Assembly (NCBI GenBank): GCA_043720395.1
Contig: JAYSSR010000038.1
Coordinates: 154,480 to 218,479 of the forward strand
DNA length: 64,000 bases
Origin: JANOYY01 sp043720395
Lineage (GTDB): Bacteria; Actinomycetota; Acidimicrobiia; Acidimicrobiales; JANYDT01
Direction: 5' to 3'
Part shown: positions 1-7,945 of the stretch, one piece after another
How positions within the stretch are numbered: position 1 is the first letter of the stretch
Layout of the letters: every line of letters begins with the position of its first letter
Notes under the pieces: generated by a model
Databases searched by the model: none
What the model was told of the DNA's origin: nothing
What the model saw: only the letters and a program-made list of their open reading frames with translations
Made by a program: the position numbers and the translations under genes

Positions 1-730
1 CGAGGATGATGTTGTCCTGCGGAACGCGGACGTTGTCGAAGTGCACCTCGCAATGGCCCTCCTGGTCCTGGTAGCCGAACACCGGGAGGGCTCGCACGAC
101 CTTCACGCCAGGTGTATCGAGTGGCACGAGGACCTGACTCTGCTGGCGATGGGCCGACGCGTTCGGATCGGTCTTGCCCATCACGATCATGATCTTGCAG
201 TGCGGGTGCATGACCCCCGAGATCCACCACTTCTTGCCGTTCAACACGTAGTCGCTGCCGTCTCGTTCGATGCGCATGCTGACCTGCGTGGCGTCGGATG
301 AGGCGACGTCGGGCTCGGTCATCGCATACGCGGAGCGGATCTCGCCGTCGAGCAGCGGTTGCAGCCAGCGCTCCTTCTGCTCGGTCGTGCCGAACATCGT
401 GAGCACCTCCATGTTCCCGGTGTCGGGCGCGGAGCAGTTCATGGACTCCGAAGCGATTGGGGAGCGTCCCATGATCTCGGCGAGCGGGGCATACTCCACG
501 TTGGTCAGGCCCGGTCCGCCCTGCCCGGCGTGGGGCTGGAAGAGGTTCCACAGGCCCCGTGCCCTTGCTTCCCGCTTGAGCTCCTCCATGATTGGCGGCT
601 GCGCGTTCGGGTTCCCGGCCTCGACAAGCTGCGCCTCATACGCATGTTCGTTCGGATAGATGTGGGAGTCCATGAACTCGAGCACCTTGGTGCGATAGTC
701 CAGGGCACGGTGGGAGAGGTCGAAATGCAT
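1..730 (-). CDS. acyl-CoA dehydrogenase, 3' end cut off by window edge
   Basis: FAD-dependent acyl-CoA dehydrogenase, catalysing alpha,beta-desaturation of an acyl-CoA thioester in a beta-oxidation-like pathway. The minus strand reads open from an ATG at 730-728 for 243 codons to the window edge with no stop. The N-terminal helical region (starts MHFDLSHRALDYR) is followed by the middle-domain signature AYAMTEPDVASSDAT, then NGKKWWISG and a beta-domain ending HFDNVRVPQDNIIL. These are family hallmarks. The C-terminal helical domain with the catalytic base lies outside, so substrate class cannot be given; the long N-terminus resembles the ACAD10/11-like FadE branch. A TACGGT box 8 bases before the ATG suggests a leaderless transcript. 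It is divergent from gluQ. Confidence 0.93.
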   Translation of the reverse strand, partial: MHFDLSHRALDYRTKVLEFMDSHIYPNEHAYEAQLVEAGNPNAQPPIMEELKREARARGLWNLFQPHAGQGGPGLTNVEYAPLAEIMGRSPIASESMNCSAPDTGNMEVLTMFGTTEQKERWLQPLLDGEIRSAYAMTEPDVASSDATQVSMRIERDGSDYVLNGKKWWISGVMHPHCKIMIVMGKTDPNASAHRQQSQVLVPLDTPGVKVVRALPVFGYQDQEGHCEVHFDNVRVPQDNIIL

Positions 731-738
731 CGGTCGCG

Positions 739-744
739 ACCGTA
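739..744 (-). promoter_or_regulatory. -10 box of the acyl-CoA dehydrogenase gene
   Basis: TACGGT on the minus strand, 8 bases upstream of the ATG at 730. This fits TANNNT with a transcript starting at or next to the start codon. No Shine-Dalgarno sequence is present. Confidence 0.5.
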
Positions 745-794
745 GCGCCGCCGGTTGTTCGCGACCGAGTTCGACAGCGCGGGAGACTGGTCGA

Positions 795-1772
795 ATGCCA
801 TCGGGACGTTTCGCACCGAGCCCGACGGGGCGTCTGCATCTTGGCAACCTCCGTACGGCGCTCGTGGCGTGGCTCGCCGCACGGTCGACCGGGTCGGCCT
901 TCCACCTGCGCATCGAAGACCTTGACCCGGTGGCGTCATCGCGAGAACACGAGCAATTGCAGGTCGCCGATCTCCTTGCGCTCGGACTCGACTGGGACGG
1001 GCCGGTCGTGCGGCAATCGGAACGTTCCGACCTCTACCGGGACGCCCTCCACTCACTGACGCGGCGGGACCTGGTCTACCCGTGCTGGTGCAGTCGCCGG
1101 GAGATCGCCGAGGCGACCAGCGCGCCGAACCGGCCCGACCTGCCCGAGGGCGCGTATCCGGGGACGTGTCGCGATCTCGGTTCGGCGGCGCGGCGCGAAC
1201 GGGAGCGGTCCGGGCGACCGGCAGCGCTGCGAATTCGAGGTGGTGGAGCGGTGCGGTCGTTCACCGATACGGTTTGTGGTTTATCGACTGGAACGGTCGA
1301 CGACTTCGTGCTGCGACGCGGCGATGGTATGCACGCGTACAATTTGGCCGTCGTTGTCGATGACGCAGCGCAGTCGATCGAGCAGGTGGTGCGGGCCGAC
1401 GATCTGCTCTCCTCGACGCCACGCCAGATCCTGCTTGCCGAGTTGCTCGGGCTACCCGCGAAGCAATGGGCGCATGTGCCGCTGGTGGTCAACGCTCGTG
1501 GGGAGCGTCTTGCGAAACGTGACGGTGCGGTGACGCTGGCGGACCAGGCCGCGCTCGGACGCTCACCGGCGGTCGTGTGCGCGGTGCTCGCCCGGAGCCT
1601 GGGGCTGCTGTCCGAGACGGACGACCCTGTCGAGGTCCATCCGTCGGACTTGTTGGCACGCCTCGACCTCGCGACGCTCCCGACGGTGCCCTGGACGCCC
1701 GATGCGTTGTTCAGCGTCTCGGTGGTCGCGGCCCCAAATCGGTCATCGCGGCCCCAAATCGGCCCGATCTGA
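795..1772 (+). CDS. gluQ: glutamyl-Q tRNA(Asp) synthetase
   Basis: A class I synthetase paralogue that activates glutamate without tRNA and attaches it to queuosine in the tRNA(Asp) anticodon. The protein has 325 residues, close to the family's roughly 300, and lacks the anticodon-binding domain of GltX. It begins GRFAPSPTGRLHLGNLRTAL with the HIGH-type motif HLGN at residues 15-18, has a CWC zinc-type motif near residue 97 with a further Cys near 121, and a KMSKS-like AKRDGA near residue 240. The ATG at 795 follows GGGAG at a usable distance. The last dozen residues (from about AAPNRSS) are encoded by a 20-bp tandem duplication, so the C-terminus is probably a recent extension. Some actinobacterial homologues are annotated GltX-like, but length and motifs favour GluQ. 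Confidence 0.88.
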   Translation: MPSGRFAPSPTGRLHLGNLRTALVAWLAARSTGSAFHLRIEDLDPVASSREHEQLQVADLLALGLDWDGPVVRQSERSDLYRDALHSLTRRDLVYPCWCSRREIAEATSAPNRPDLPEGAYPGTCRDLGSAARRERERSGRPAALRIRGGGAVRSFTDTVCGLSTGTVDDFVLRRGDGMHAYNLAVVVDDAAQSIEQVVRADDLLSSTPRQILLAELLGLPAKQWAHVPLVVNARGERLAKRDGAVTLADQAALGRSPAVVCAVLARSLGLLSETDDPVEVHPSDLLARLDLATLPTVPWTPDALFSVSVVAAPNRSSRPQIGPI

Positions 1773-1796
1773 GGCCACGGCGACCGATTTCAGGCC
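1721..1796. repeat. 20-bp tandem duplication plus inverted partner at the gluQ 3' end
   Basis: Two consecutive 20-bp units (1721-1740 and 1741-1760) match at 18 of 20 positions; core CGCGGCCCCAAATC. A third, inverted partner lies at 1782-1796 (GACCGATTTCAGGCC), pairing with 1730-1744 at 13 of 15 positions. The structure straddles the gluQ stop and fills the gap to the convergent DUF983 gene, so it may act as a two-way terminator. No other copy was noticed in the window. Confidence 0.65.
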
Positions 1797-1820
1797 ACAA
1801 CGTGCCGAGCGACCTCAGGG

Positions 1821-2213
1821 TCAGTTCTTGCCGAGGGCGTCGTGCATGATCATGTCGACCGCAGTCCAAACCGTCTTCGTGAACGGATACGCGACCACGG
1901 GGAGGAACAGTCCGAGCGCACCGGTGATCACGGCGAGCTTCACGACCGGCGGATTGGGCAGTGTCACACCGAAGCCGATCGCCATGGCGAGAATCAATGC
2001 AAACTCCGTCACGACGACGTTGACCACGAGCGCTCCGAGGAAGAAGCCCTCCTCGCGCTCGAAGTGGTAGCCACACGCGGGGCAGTCGGCGACCATGTGG
2101 GTCCAACGGCGAAACAGCTTCCCCGCACCGCAGCGCGGACAGCGTCGGGTCAACCCACGGGCGAGCAGCGTCCACGGGGAGCGAGGCGGCGTGCGTTCGC
2201 CAGTACGAGTCAC
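1821..2213 (-). CDS. DUF983 family zinc-ribbon membrane protein
   Basis: A 130-residue protein of unknown function. A cytoplasmic N-terminus carries a four-cysteine zinc ribbon, CPRCGAGKLF and CPACGYHF, followed by two hydrophobic segments (roughly FFLGALVVNVVVTEFALILA and VVKLAVITGALGLFLPVVAY). This is the normal DUF983 architecture. I chose the GTG at 2213 because it overlaps the stop of the upstream TyrA-PheA gene by the GTGA junction typical of translational coupling; reading further upstream gives only low-complexity arginine-rich sequence that is antisense-like. It is the last gene of the run starting with the MMPL transporter. In other bacteria DUF983 genes often sit near cytochrome oxidase or lipid genes; here the neighbours give no clear role. 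Confidence 0.88.
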   Translation of the reverse strand: MTRTGERTPPRSPWTLLARGLTRRCPRCGAGKLFRRWTHMVADCPACGYHFEREEGFFLGALVVNVVVTEFALILAMAIGFGVTLPNPPVVKLAVITGALGLFLPVVAYPFTKTVWTAVDMIMHDALGKN

Positions 2214-4492
2214 CCGATCAACACGACGGGCGTGCGGGGCGACCACGGCAGTACGCCCAGGTGGCGGACGCCGGGGCCCGCGGCAAGGCGATCGTGCGAT
2301 GTCGACACGAGCAGCATTCGTCCGGTCGGCCCGACGAGGATCTCGTCGAAATGCGCCGACGCGTTGGGCGCGACCACGTCGGCCCGCTCGGCGAGCCACA
2401 CCGAACGCAGCGTTGCGTCGTCGGCGCGTGGCGAAGACCCGAAGGTGCCGGCCCGACCGATCACGAGGAATCGCGTGATGGCACCCGCGAGGTTGCCGAC
2501 GCTTGCCCGTGCCAGTTCCAAACCGACCTCGGCTTCGAGGCCGATATTCGCGATAGCGACTCCGTGGCCCTGTGACGCCACCAGGCGACATGCTTCAGTT
2601 GTCGAAGAACACTCGACCGGCACGAGGTTGTTCGCGGCAATGAAGGCGGAGCATTGTCGGATCACCTGCGGGTGCGTGTATACGGTGGCGCCGGGCTGAA
2701 ACATGGTGCCGGGAGCGACGTAGGCATCGAAACGAACCAGTACATCGACGACCCCACCCGCGACGAAATCGGCGGTCGAACCGAGCAGCGCTTCGGCCGC
2801 ACGATCCACCAGTCCGCTCGACGAGTTGGCGATGGGTATGACTCCGACGACCACGTCACCCATGGCAACGGATTCCACGAGGGGGCCGAAATCGACATGC
2901 TCAATTCGTGCGGCACCAGCCTCGCCGGTGAGGCGAGCGAGTTGACGTGCCGCCGTGTCGGAGAACGTCCCCGCCGGTCCCAAGAACCCAATCGGACCGT
3001 CGCGCAAGACGGGCAGCACGACACCGTCGGGCCACACGAACACCTCATCGACGCGGCGTTGGATGGCGCGCTCGATCGATTCGAGGTCACGGTCGAGCCG
3101 AGCGGAGAATCGAACCACGATCTCGCGCTGCCCGAGTCGCACCTCCTCCGACACGAGCGCTGCCGACACGACCCCGCCGATGCTCTCCACGACGTGCACC
3201 GCCGAGCCACCGCTGATCGACTCCGGCACCAGTACCTTGCAGCCGCGTGCGACGGTCGGGAGCCATTGATCCAGTTCGGCTTCGAGCTCGTCGCCCGACA
3301 GGATGCGAACGCGGCCCAGGCTGAACTCGACCCGCTTCGTCTTCCCGCCGATGCCGAGTCGCCGTGCGTTTGCGATCGCGCGATCGTCGGTCAGCAGCGC
3401 GGCCGCTCCCTGCTTTCCGACGAGCAGATCGGTGAGCACGAACGAGGTGGGTGTCATCTTCTCGATCCGTCCGACGTGCAGACGTTCGCCCCCCACAATC
3501 GACCGGACGCCCACGAGATCGCTGGTCCGACGCTGACGCGAAATCTGTGCGCGAGTTGCCTGCACGGCCGTGGTCGCGAGTCCACCGACCTGTTGGATCT
3601 TGGTGAACAGCGCACCGGGGAACGGCTCGCGCAGCGTCGAAAGGTGATCTGCAAGCGCCGACGCGGGCTCGGCCGAGAGCTGTGTGTGGTGGAGCCGCTC
3701 GTTGGCGGCCGCAAAGGCCCGCGTGACCGTCCCGTCGTCGGCGGCTTGGATCGACGCCGAGGTCGCTTCCTGACCGGGTGTGAGGACTCGGCTCGCAAGC
3801 GCGAGGAGCAGCTCGAATACTGGGGTCCGATTGGCCCACAGGTCGTGTTCGACATCGAGACCCGATCGACCGATCACGTCCGCGAACCCGAGCAAGGCCT
3901 GGTGGGCTGCGGTCTGGACGTAGCGCATGATCTCGTCGTGACGGGCCGCCGTGAGCTCGTTGACCGTTCCGCCAGCAGCCTCGATCGCGTCACTGATCCA
4001 TTGATGAGCGTCCGGGGAATCGAGCGACGGACACACCACGAAGGTCTGTCCGTCGGCGCTCGGAGCCGAGATACCGAAGAGGGCGTGGACGCCGACGACG
4101 CGGCCAGCGAAGGGCACTGCCCGGAACACATCGTCTGCCCGCACACGATCGTGGGACAGGTCGATGATTGTCGCGTCGGGTCGCAGAACCGGCAGTAGCC
4201 ACGCCGCAACGGTCGGGAGTGTGTCGATGGGGACACCGATCACCACGTTCAGGCCGGGCTCGTCGAAGGACACGCCTTCGGGCCCGGCGTCGCCAACCTG
4301 CACCCGCGCCACGGGTACCTCGAATGCCACTTCAACGTTGTTGACAGACGAGCTTGCGTCCAGCAGCGTCACCGTTCGCCAGGGCAGGGGAACGAGAACG
4401 TGCTCGCCGAACCAGCGTGCAACGCCGGATGCCGCGCCCACGATGACAAGGGAACGGGTCGGTCGGTCGGTCGGTACGGCGGGCTCGCTCAC
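2210..4492 (-). CDS. fused prephenate dehydrogenase / prephenate dehydratase
   Basis: A 760-residue fusion for the terminal steps of tyrosine and phenylalanine synthesis. Residues about 13-165 form a TyrA-type Rossmann domain (LVIVGAASGVARWFG) with the catalytic-His region at H136 in VHALFG, where T-proteins have HPMFG. Residues 166-310 are helical with RHDEIMRYVQTAAHQ, as in the TyrA dimerisation domain. Residues about 500-690 are a prephenate dehydratase module: IGFLGPAGTFSDTAA, IPIANSSSG (the family has PIENS), SSTTEA and TRFLVIG. Residues about 310-495 are a linker domain I do not recognise, and no ACT regulatory domain is evident. Starts at GTG 4492; its stop overlaps the DUF983 start. 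The altered PIANS and HALFG motifs make full activity of both halves uncertain. Confidence 0.82.
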   Translation of the reverse strand: MSEPAVPTDRPTRSLVIVGAASGVARWFGEHVLVPLPWRTVTLLDASSSVNNVEVAFEVPVARVQVGDAGPEGVSFDEPGLNVVIGVPIDTLPTVAAWLLPVLRPDATIIDLSHDRVRADDVFRAVPFAGRVVGVHALFGISAPSADGQTFVVCPSLDSPDAHQWISDAIEAAGGTVNELTAARHDEIMRYVQTAAHQALLGFADVIGRSGLDVEHDLWANRTPVFELLLALASRVLTPGQEATSASIQAADDGTVTRAFAAANERLHHTQLSAEPASALADHLSTLREPFPGALFTKIQQVGGLATTAVQATRAQISRQRRTSDLVGVRSIVGGERLHVGRIEKMTPTSFVLTDLLVGKQGAAALLTDDRAIANARRLGIGGKTKRVEFSLGRVRILSGDELEAELDQWLPTVARGCKVLVPESISGGSAVHVVESIGGVVSAALVSEEVRLGQREIVVRFSARLDRDLESIERAIQRRVDEVFVWPDGVVLPVLRDGPIGFLGPAGTFSDTAARQLARLTGEAGAARIEHVDFGPLVESVAMGDVVVGVIPIANSSSGLVDRAAEALLGSTADFVAGGVVDVLVRFDAYVAPGTMFQPGATVYTHPQVIRQCSAFIAANNLVPVECSSTTEACRLVASQGHGVAIANIGLEAEVGLELARASVGNLAGAITRFLVIGRAGTFGSSPRADDATLRSVWLAERADVVAPNASAHFDEILVGPTGRMLLVSTSHDRLAAGPGVRHLGVLPWSPRTPVVLIG

Positions 4493-4516
4493 AGCGACAT
4501 CAAAGCTAGACGTGCG

Positions 4517-4984
4517 TCACGGAGGCGCGAGCTGGGCGAGCAGGTCCGCCACGATCGAGCGGGCACGTTCCGAACGTTCCCATGCGTCGGCAACCACCTC
4601 ATGGTCGACCCAGCCGGAGGCCGTCGGTTCGATACCGAGACGGGTCGTCACCCAGTCCTTTAGGAGTGCAGCATCGAGCGGATCGTCATAGGCCGCAAAC
4701 GCTTCGAGCCCGTCCCACAGCGATGCCGGTGGTGGCGAGACCTCGGGGGCATCGGACGTTGCAGCAAGGGCCAACGCGGCGAAGACCTGGGCCGTTGCGA
4801 TGCCCCGTGGCTTGACGTAGTTCGCGACGGGGTGCAGCCTCCACTCGATGACGACGCCACCCGGACCGTCGTCGTCGATCCAGACCTGCGACCCGTTGAC
4901 GTAGGCGTCAACTGGCTCGCCCAGCGTCCGATCGAGCGCAGCAATCAGGTCCGGTGTGCACCGCCAGACGCACGTCGCAACCAT
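4517..4984 (-). CDS. conserved hypothetical protein, 155 aa
   Basis: Unrecognised soluble protein. I chose the ATG at 4984 (MVATCVWRC), six bases after the MMPL stop; upstream in-frame codons would overlap the MMPL gene in an arginine-rich, shadow-like stretch. The sequence has two parts: residues 1-60 contain a strand-rich segment (VNGSQVWIDDDG, GVVIEWRLHP), and residues 60-155 are helical and acidic with LAATSDAPEVSPPP and a C-terminal helix ending LLAQLAPP. There are no membrane segments, signal peptide or catalytic motif. Third-position GC is like the neighbours. Position between the MMPL transporter and the aromatic amino acid gene on the same strand suggests cotranscription, without pointing to a function. 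Confidence 0.65.
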   Translation of the reverse strand: MVATCVWRCTPDLIAALDRTLGEPVDAYVNGSQVWIDDDGPGGVVIEWRLHPVANYVKPRGIATAQVFAALALAATSDAPEVSPPPASLWDGLEAFAAYDDPLDAALLKDWVTTRLGIEPTASGWVDHEVVADAWERSERARSIVADLLAQLAPP

Positions 4985-4989
4985 GGGGT

Positions 4990-7200
4990 TCAGCTCCCCG
5001 CCGCCGCGCCCAATCCGTTGGCACCGACCAGCGTGGGTGCGTCGTGGTGTCCTTCGACGTTGAGCTTCGGGAGCAGCCGGTCCAGCCATGCGGGGAACCA
5101 CCAGTTGCGATTGCCGAGCAGCTCCATCGTCGCCGGTACGAGAAGGATGCGCACGACGGTTGCGTCGAGGAACACGGCCGTGGCGAGTCCAATTCCCATG
5201 AGTTTAAGTTGAATCTCGCCCATCACGAACGGAAGAAACACGCAAATCATGATTGCAGCGGCGGCGGTGATCAGCCGGGCGGTACCGGCCAGGCCCTCTA
5301 CGACAGCTTCCGAGTTGTCCCCGCGCCGGTCATACTCCTCGCGGATCTTCGACAGGAGGAAGACCTCATAATCCATCGACAGGCCGAACACGATCGCGAA
5401 CAGCATCATCGGCATCCACGGTTCGATTGGTCCGGGCTTGCCGAGTCCAAGAACCGAGCCGAAGTGGCCTTGTTGGAAGATGAACACGATCACGCCGTAG
5501 CTGGCACCAATCGAAAGCAGGTTCATGACGACCGCCTTGAGCGGCACGAGTACCGACCTGAAAACGGCCATCAGCAACAAGAAGCTAAGAAGGAGCACGG
5601 CACCGATGAAGGCGGGTAGGCGTCCGCCCATCACGTCGCTGAAGTCGACGCCAGCCGGCGTCCAGCCGCCGACAAGTGCCGTCAGGGGCGTCCCGGCAGT
5701 CGCCTTCGGCACGACCTCATTGCGAAGGCGGTGGACGAGGTCAAAGGTGGCTTGATCCTGCGGACCAGTCGTCGGAATCAAGGTTATTGGGACTGCACCA
5801 ATCGCAGCTGCGGCGGGATCGATCGGCGAGACGAATGCAACCCCGGGCGTCTTCGAGAGCGCATCAATGAGTGCGGGAAGCGCGCCTGCAGCGCCGGCCT
5901 TGGACGTGTCGGCGACGATGAGGAACGGACCGTTGGAGCCGGGCCCGAATCCCTTCGCTTTCATGTCGTAGGCCCGACGAGTCGTCATCTCGGTGCGGTT
6001 GTTGCCCAGGTCGCGGAACCCGAGGCGCATCGAGAGGAGCGGCGCGGCGAGAAAGAGGAGAATCGTCAGGCCCGCCAACGCGCAGACGAGGGCGTTGCGT
6101 TGCACGAACCGGCTCCAGCGGTGCCACATCGTTTCTCTCCCGGCGTGGGCCGCAATCTTCAGCTGCTTGCGCTGCGACGTGATCTTCGTGCCAACGAAGC
6201 CGAGCATCGCCGGGATGAGCGTCAATGACGCCAAAACGATGACCGCCACGGGAAGGGCACCTGCGATAGCGATCCCGTTGACGAAGCCGAGACGCATGAG
6301 GAACATCCCGAGCATTGATATGAGAACCGTTATACCGGCGAAGAGCACAGCTCTTCCGGACGTATCAAGTGAACGGACAGTTGCGTCGTGCGGGCTCAGT
6401 CCGTTGGCGAGTTCTTCCCGGTACCGGGTGATGATGAACAGCACATAGTCGATCCCGACGCCGAGGCCGATCATGGCCGTGATGCTCGTAACAAAGCTCG
6501 GCATCGTGATGACTGCCGAGGAGAGTTGTACGAGCGCAGTCGCGATCCCAACGCCGAGGAGTGCCGTGAGAATTGGCAATCCCATTGCGATGAGCGACCC
6601 GAACGCGACAAGCAAGATGATGATGGCTGCGACGATGCCGAGGATCTCCGAGGGCGGAATCTTGAACTCGTTGAACGGGTTGCCGCCGAATTCGGTCGTG
6701 ACCCCAGCGTCACGAAGTGGCCGAGCAATCTTGATCAGCTTCGGCGGGTCATTCAGGATGCTGATGTTGTCGCTGAAGTCGATGGTCGCGACCGCGACCG
6801 TCCCGTCGGGTGAGACGAAGGGTTGATTCGCGTCAAATGGCGACTGGTAGCGCTCCACGATCTTGTCGCTCGTCGGTCCGCTGCGACGTACCGCAGCCGC
6901 TTTTTTGAGGAAGTCCTCGATCTCCGTTTTGAACGCCGCGACTCCCCCCTTCTCGGCGGGAACGGCGAAAAGGACCTCGCCCGTCATGCCAGCAGCAAGG
7001 TCTTTGGCCTCGGGGACTGCTTTTTCGATCAGCTTGAGCGCCTTGAAGCTCTCGGCACCCGGAAGGTCGCCGCCCTGGGACTCGTCGAAGGTCCCCCCGA
7101 ACGCGCCCGCGAGGACGAACGAAAGTGGAAGGGCCACGATCCATGCGACGAGCACAATCCGGCGCTTCCGGAACGAAAAAGAGGCGAGACGTTCGAGCAC
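4990..7200 (-). CDS. MMPL/RND-family transporter
   Basis: A 736-residue inner-membrane transporter of the MMPL branch of the RND superfamily, which exports lipids, glycolipids or hydrophobic small molecules using the proton gradient. It shows the duplicated architecture: one N-terminal membrane segment (RIVLVAWIVALPLSFVLAG), a first extracytoplasmic loop to about residue 195, five segments, a second single segment and loop, then five more. The family signatures are GLGVGIDYVLFIITRYREEL in the first half and FGLSMDYEVFLLSKIREEY in the second, supplying the Asp-Tyr pairs of proton relay. GTG start at 7200 with GGGAGAA upstream. The short C-terminal tail has no DUF domain. Substrate cannot be told from sequence. 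Confidence 0.93.
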   Translation of the reverse strand: MLERLASFSFRKRRIVLVAWIVALPLSFVLAGAFGGTFDESQGGDLPGAESFKALKLIEKAVPEAKDLAAGMTGEVLFAVPAEKGGVAAFKTEIEDFLKKAAAVRRSGPTSDKIVERYQSPFDANQPFVSPDGTVAVATIDFSDNISILNDPPKLIKIARPLRDAGVTTEFGGNPFNEFKIPPSEILGIVAAIIILLVAFGSLIAMGLPILTALLGVGIATALVQLSSAVITMPSFVTSITAMIGLGVGIDYVLFIITRYREELANGLSPHDATVRSLDTSGRAVLFAGITVLISMLGMFLMRLGFVNGIAIAGALPVAVIVLASLTLIPAMLGFVGTKITSQRKQLKIAAHAGRETMWHRWSRFVQRNALVCALAGLTILLFLAAPLLSMRLGFRDLGNNRTEMTTRRAYDMKAKGFGPGSNGPFLIVADTSKAGAAGALPALIDALSKTPGVAFVSPIDPAAAAIGAVPITLIPTTGPQDQATFDLVHRLRNEVVPKATAGTPLTALVGGWTPAGVDFSDVMGGRLPAFIGAVLLLSFLLLMAVFRSVLVPLKAVVMNLLSIGASYGVIVFIFQQGHFGSVLGLGKPGPIEPWMPMMLFAIVFGLSMDYEVFLLSKIREEYDRRGDNSEAVVEGLAGTARLITAAAAIMICVFLPFVMGEIQLKLMGIGLATAVFLDATVVRILLVPATMELLGNRNWWFPAWLDRLLPKLNVEGHHDAPTLVGANGLGAAAGS

Positions 7201-7250
7201 GGTGTTCTCCCGTGAGGTGAGTGGGGTGGGGTGGGGGGAATTCGGACAGG

Positions 7251-7907
7251 TCAGCCGAGCTGAACCGGTGCACTGCTGAGCTTCGCGATGGCCTGGCGCG
7301 CGAGGTCGGGGTCCTTTGAATCGACGGTCATCGTGACCCCGTCGTCGTAGCGCCTGCTGAAGGTGGTGACGACCTGCGTTACGACTCGGTCATCAATGAC
7401 ACGATGCCAGGTAGCGCCGTCGATTATCTCGGGTTCACCGACAACCGCGAGGGGGTCCTGGAGACGGCGAGCGAGGAACTTGTCGTTGCTCTGCCACACG
7501 TGCACACTGCGTCCGCCGCGATTGGACTCGAGGCCTGGCGTGCGGTACCAGACGTTGAGCTTGTACGCCTGGAACCCCTGCTTCGAATCGGGCTCGTCGA
7601 AGAACACCCTGACCATTTTCGATTGCTGTGGTGACGTCGTTGGGAGGCGGATCGTGAACGGTGCCTTGGCATACGCCTCAGCCAGCGCCGCTTCGGCGTT
7701 CGATTTTGCGTTGCCGCGATGCGACGCCTGCCATGCGCCGTTGGCAATCAGCGAGAGCGCCAGAAGAGCCGGGGCGATCAGCACCCACTTCGCCACTCGA
7801 CGACTCTTGTGCTGGTCGGCGGGACCGTACTCGGCGTTCAGGGAATCCGCCCCGACAGGACTTGCGACTGACGCCGTGAGGTTCACCGCATCAAAGGTAC
7901 AGGACAC
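7251..7907 (-). CDS. membrane-anchored hypothetical protein, 218 aa
   Basis: Unrecognised protein with a cytoplasmic N-terminus of about 40 residues, one transmembrane segment (VLIAPALLALSLIANGAW, around residues 42-60) and an extracytoplasmic domain of about 155 residues. The outer domain is strand-rich with FTIRLPTTSP, VRVFFDEPD, KLNVWYRTPG and a paired TWHRVIDDRVVTQVVTTFSRRYDDG. It has no cysteines after the membrane segment. It precedes the MMPL gene on the same strand with a 50-base gap, so it may be an accessory to that transporter, as small anchored MmpS-like proteins are; no MmpS similarity is visible. Residue 1 is an assumption: a start a few codons downstream is equally possible. 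Confidence 0.6.
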   Translation of the reverse strand: MSCTFDAVNLTASVASPVGADSLNAEYGPADQHKSRRVAKWVLIAPALLALSLIANGAWQASHRGNAKSNAEAALAEAYAKAPFTIRLPTTSPQQSKMVRVFFDEPDSKQGFQAYKLNVWYRTPGLESNRGGRSVHVWQSNDKFLARRLQDPLAVVGEPEIIDGATWHRVIDDRVVTQVVTTFSRRYDDGVTMTVDSKDPDLARQAIAKLSSAPVQLG

Positions 7908-7932
7908 CTCCTCGAAACAGAACCCGCAGAAC

Positions 7933-7938
7933 TACGGT
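7933..7938 (+). promoter_or_regulatory. -10 box of the GH3 gene, leaderless type
   Basis: TACGGT followed by 7 bases and ATG. It supports the shorter start at 7946 because the alternative GTG would overlap the box. Confidence 0.5.
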
Positions 7939-7945
7939 GTGTCAC

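Noticed and set aside
2654..4198. 514-codon open frame on the plus strand
   Set aside because: It is exactly antisense to the TyrA-PheA fusion, with Arg/His/Asp-rich low-complexity sequence and no domain; a shadow of high-GC coding DNA.
4459..4476. GGTC tetranucleotide repeat near the start of the TyrA-PheA gene as a phase-variation tract
   Set aside because: Only four units; too short for frequent slippage, and the Arg/Thr codons fit ordinary coding.
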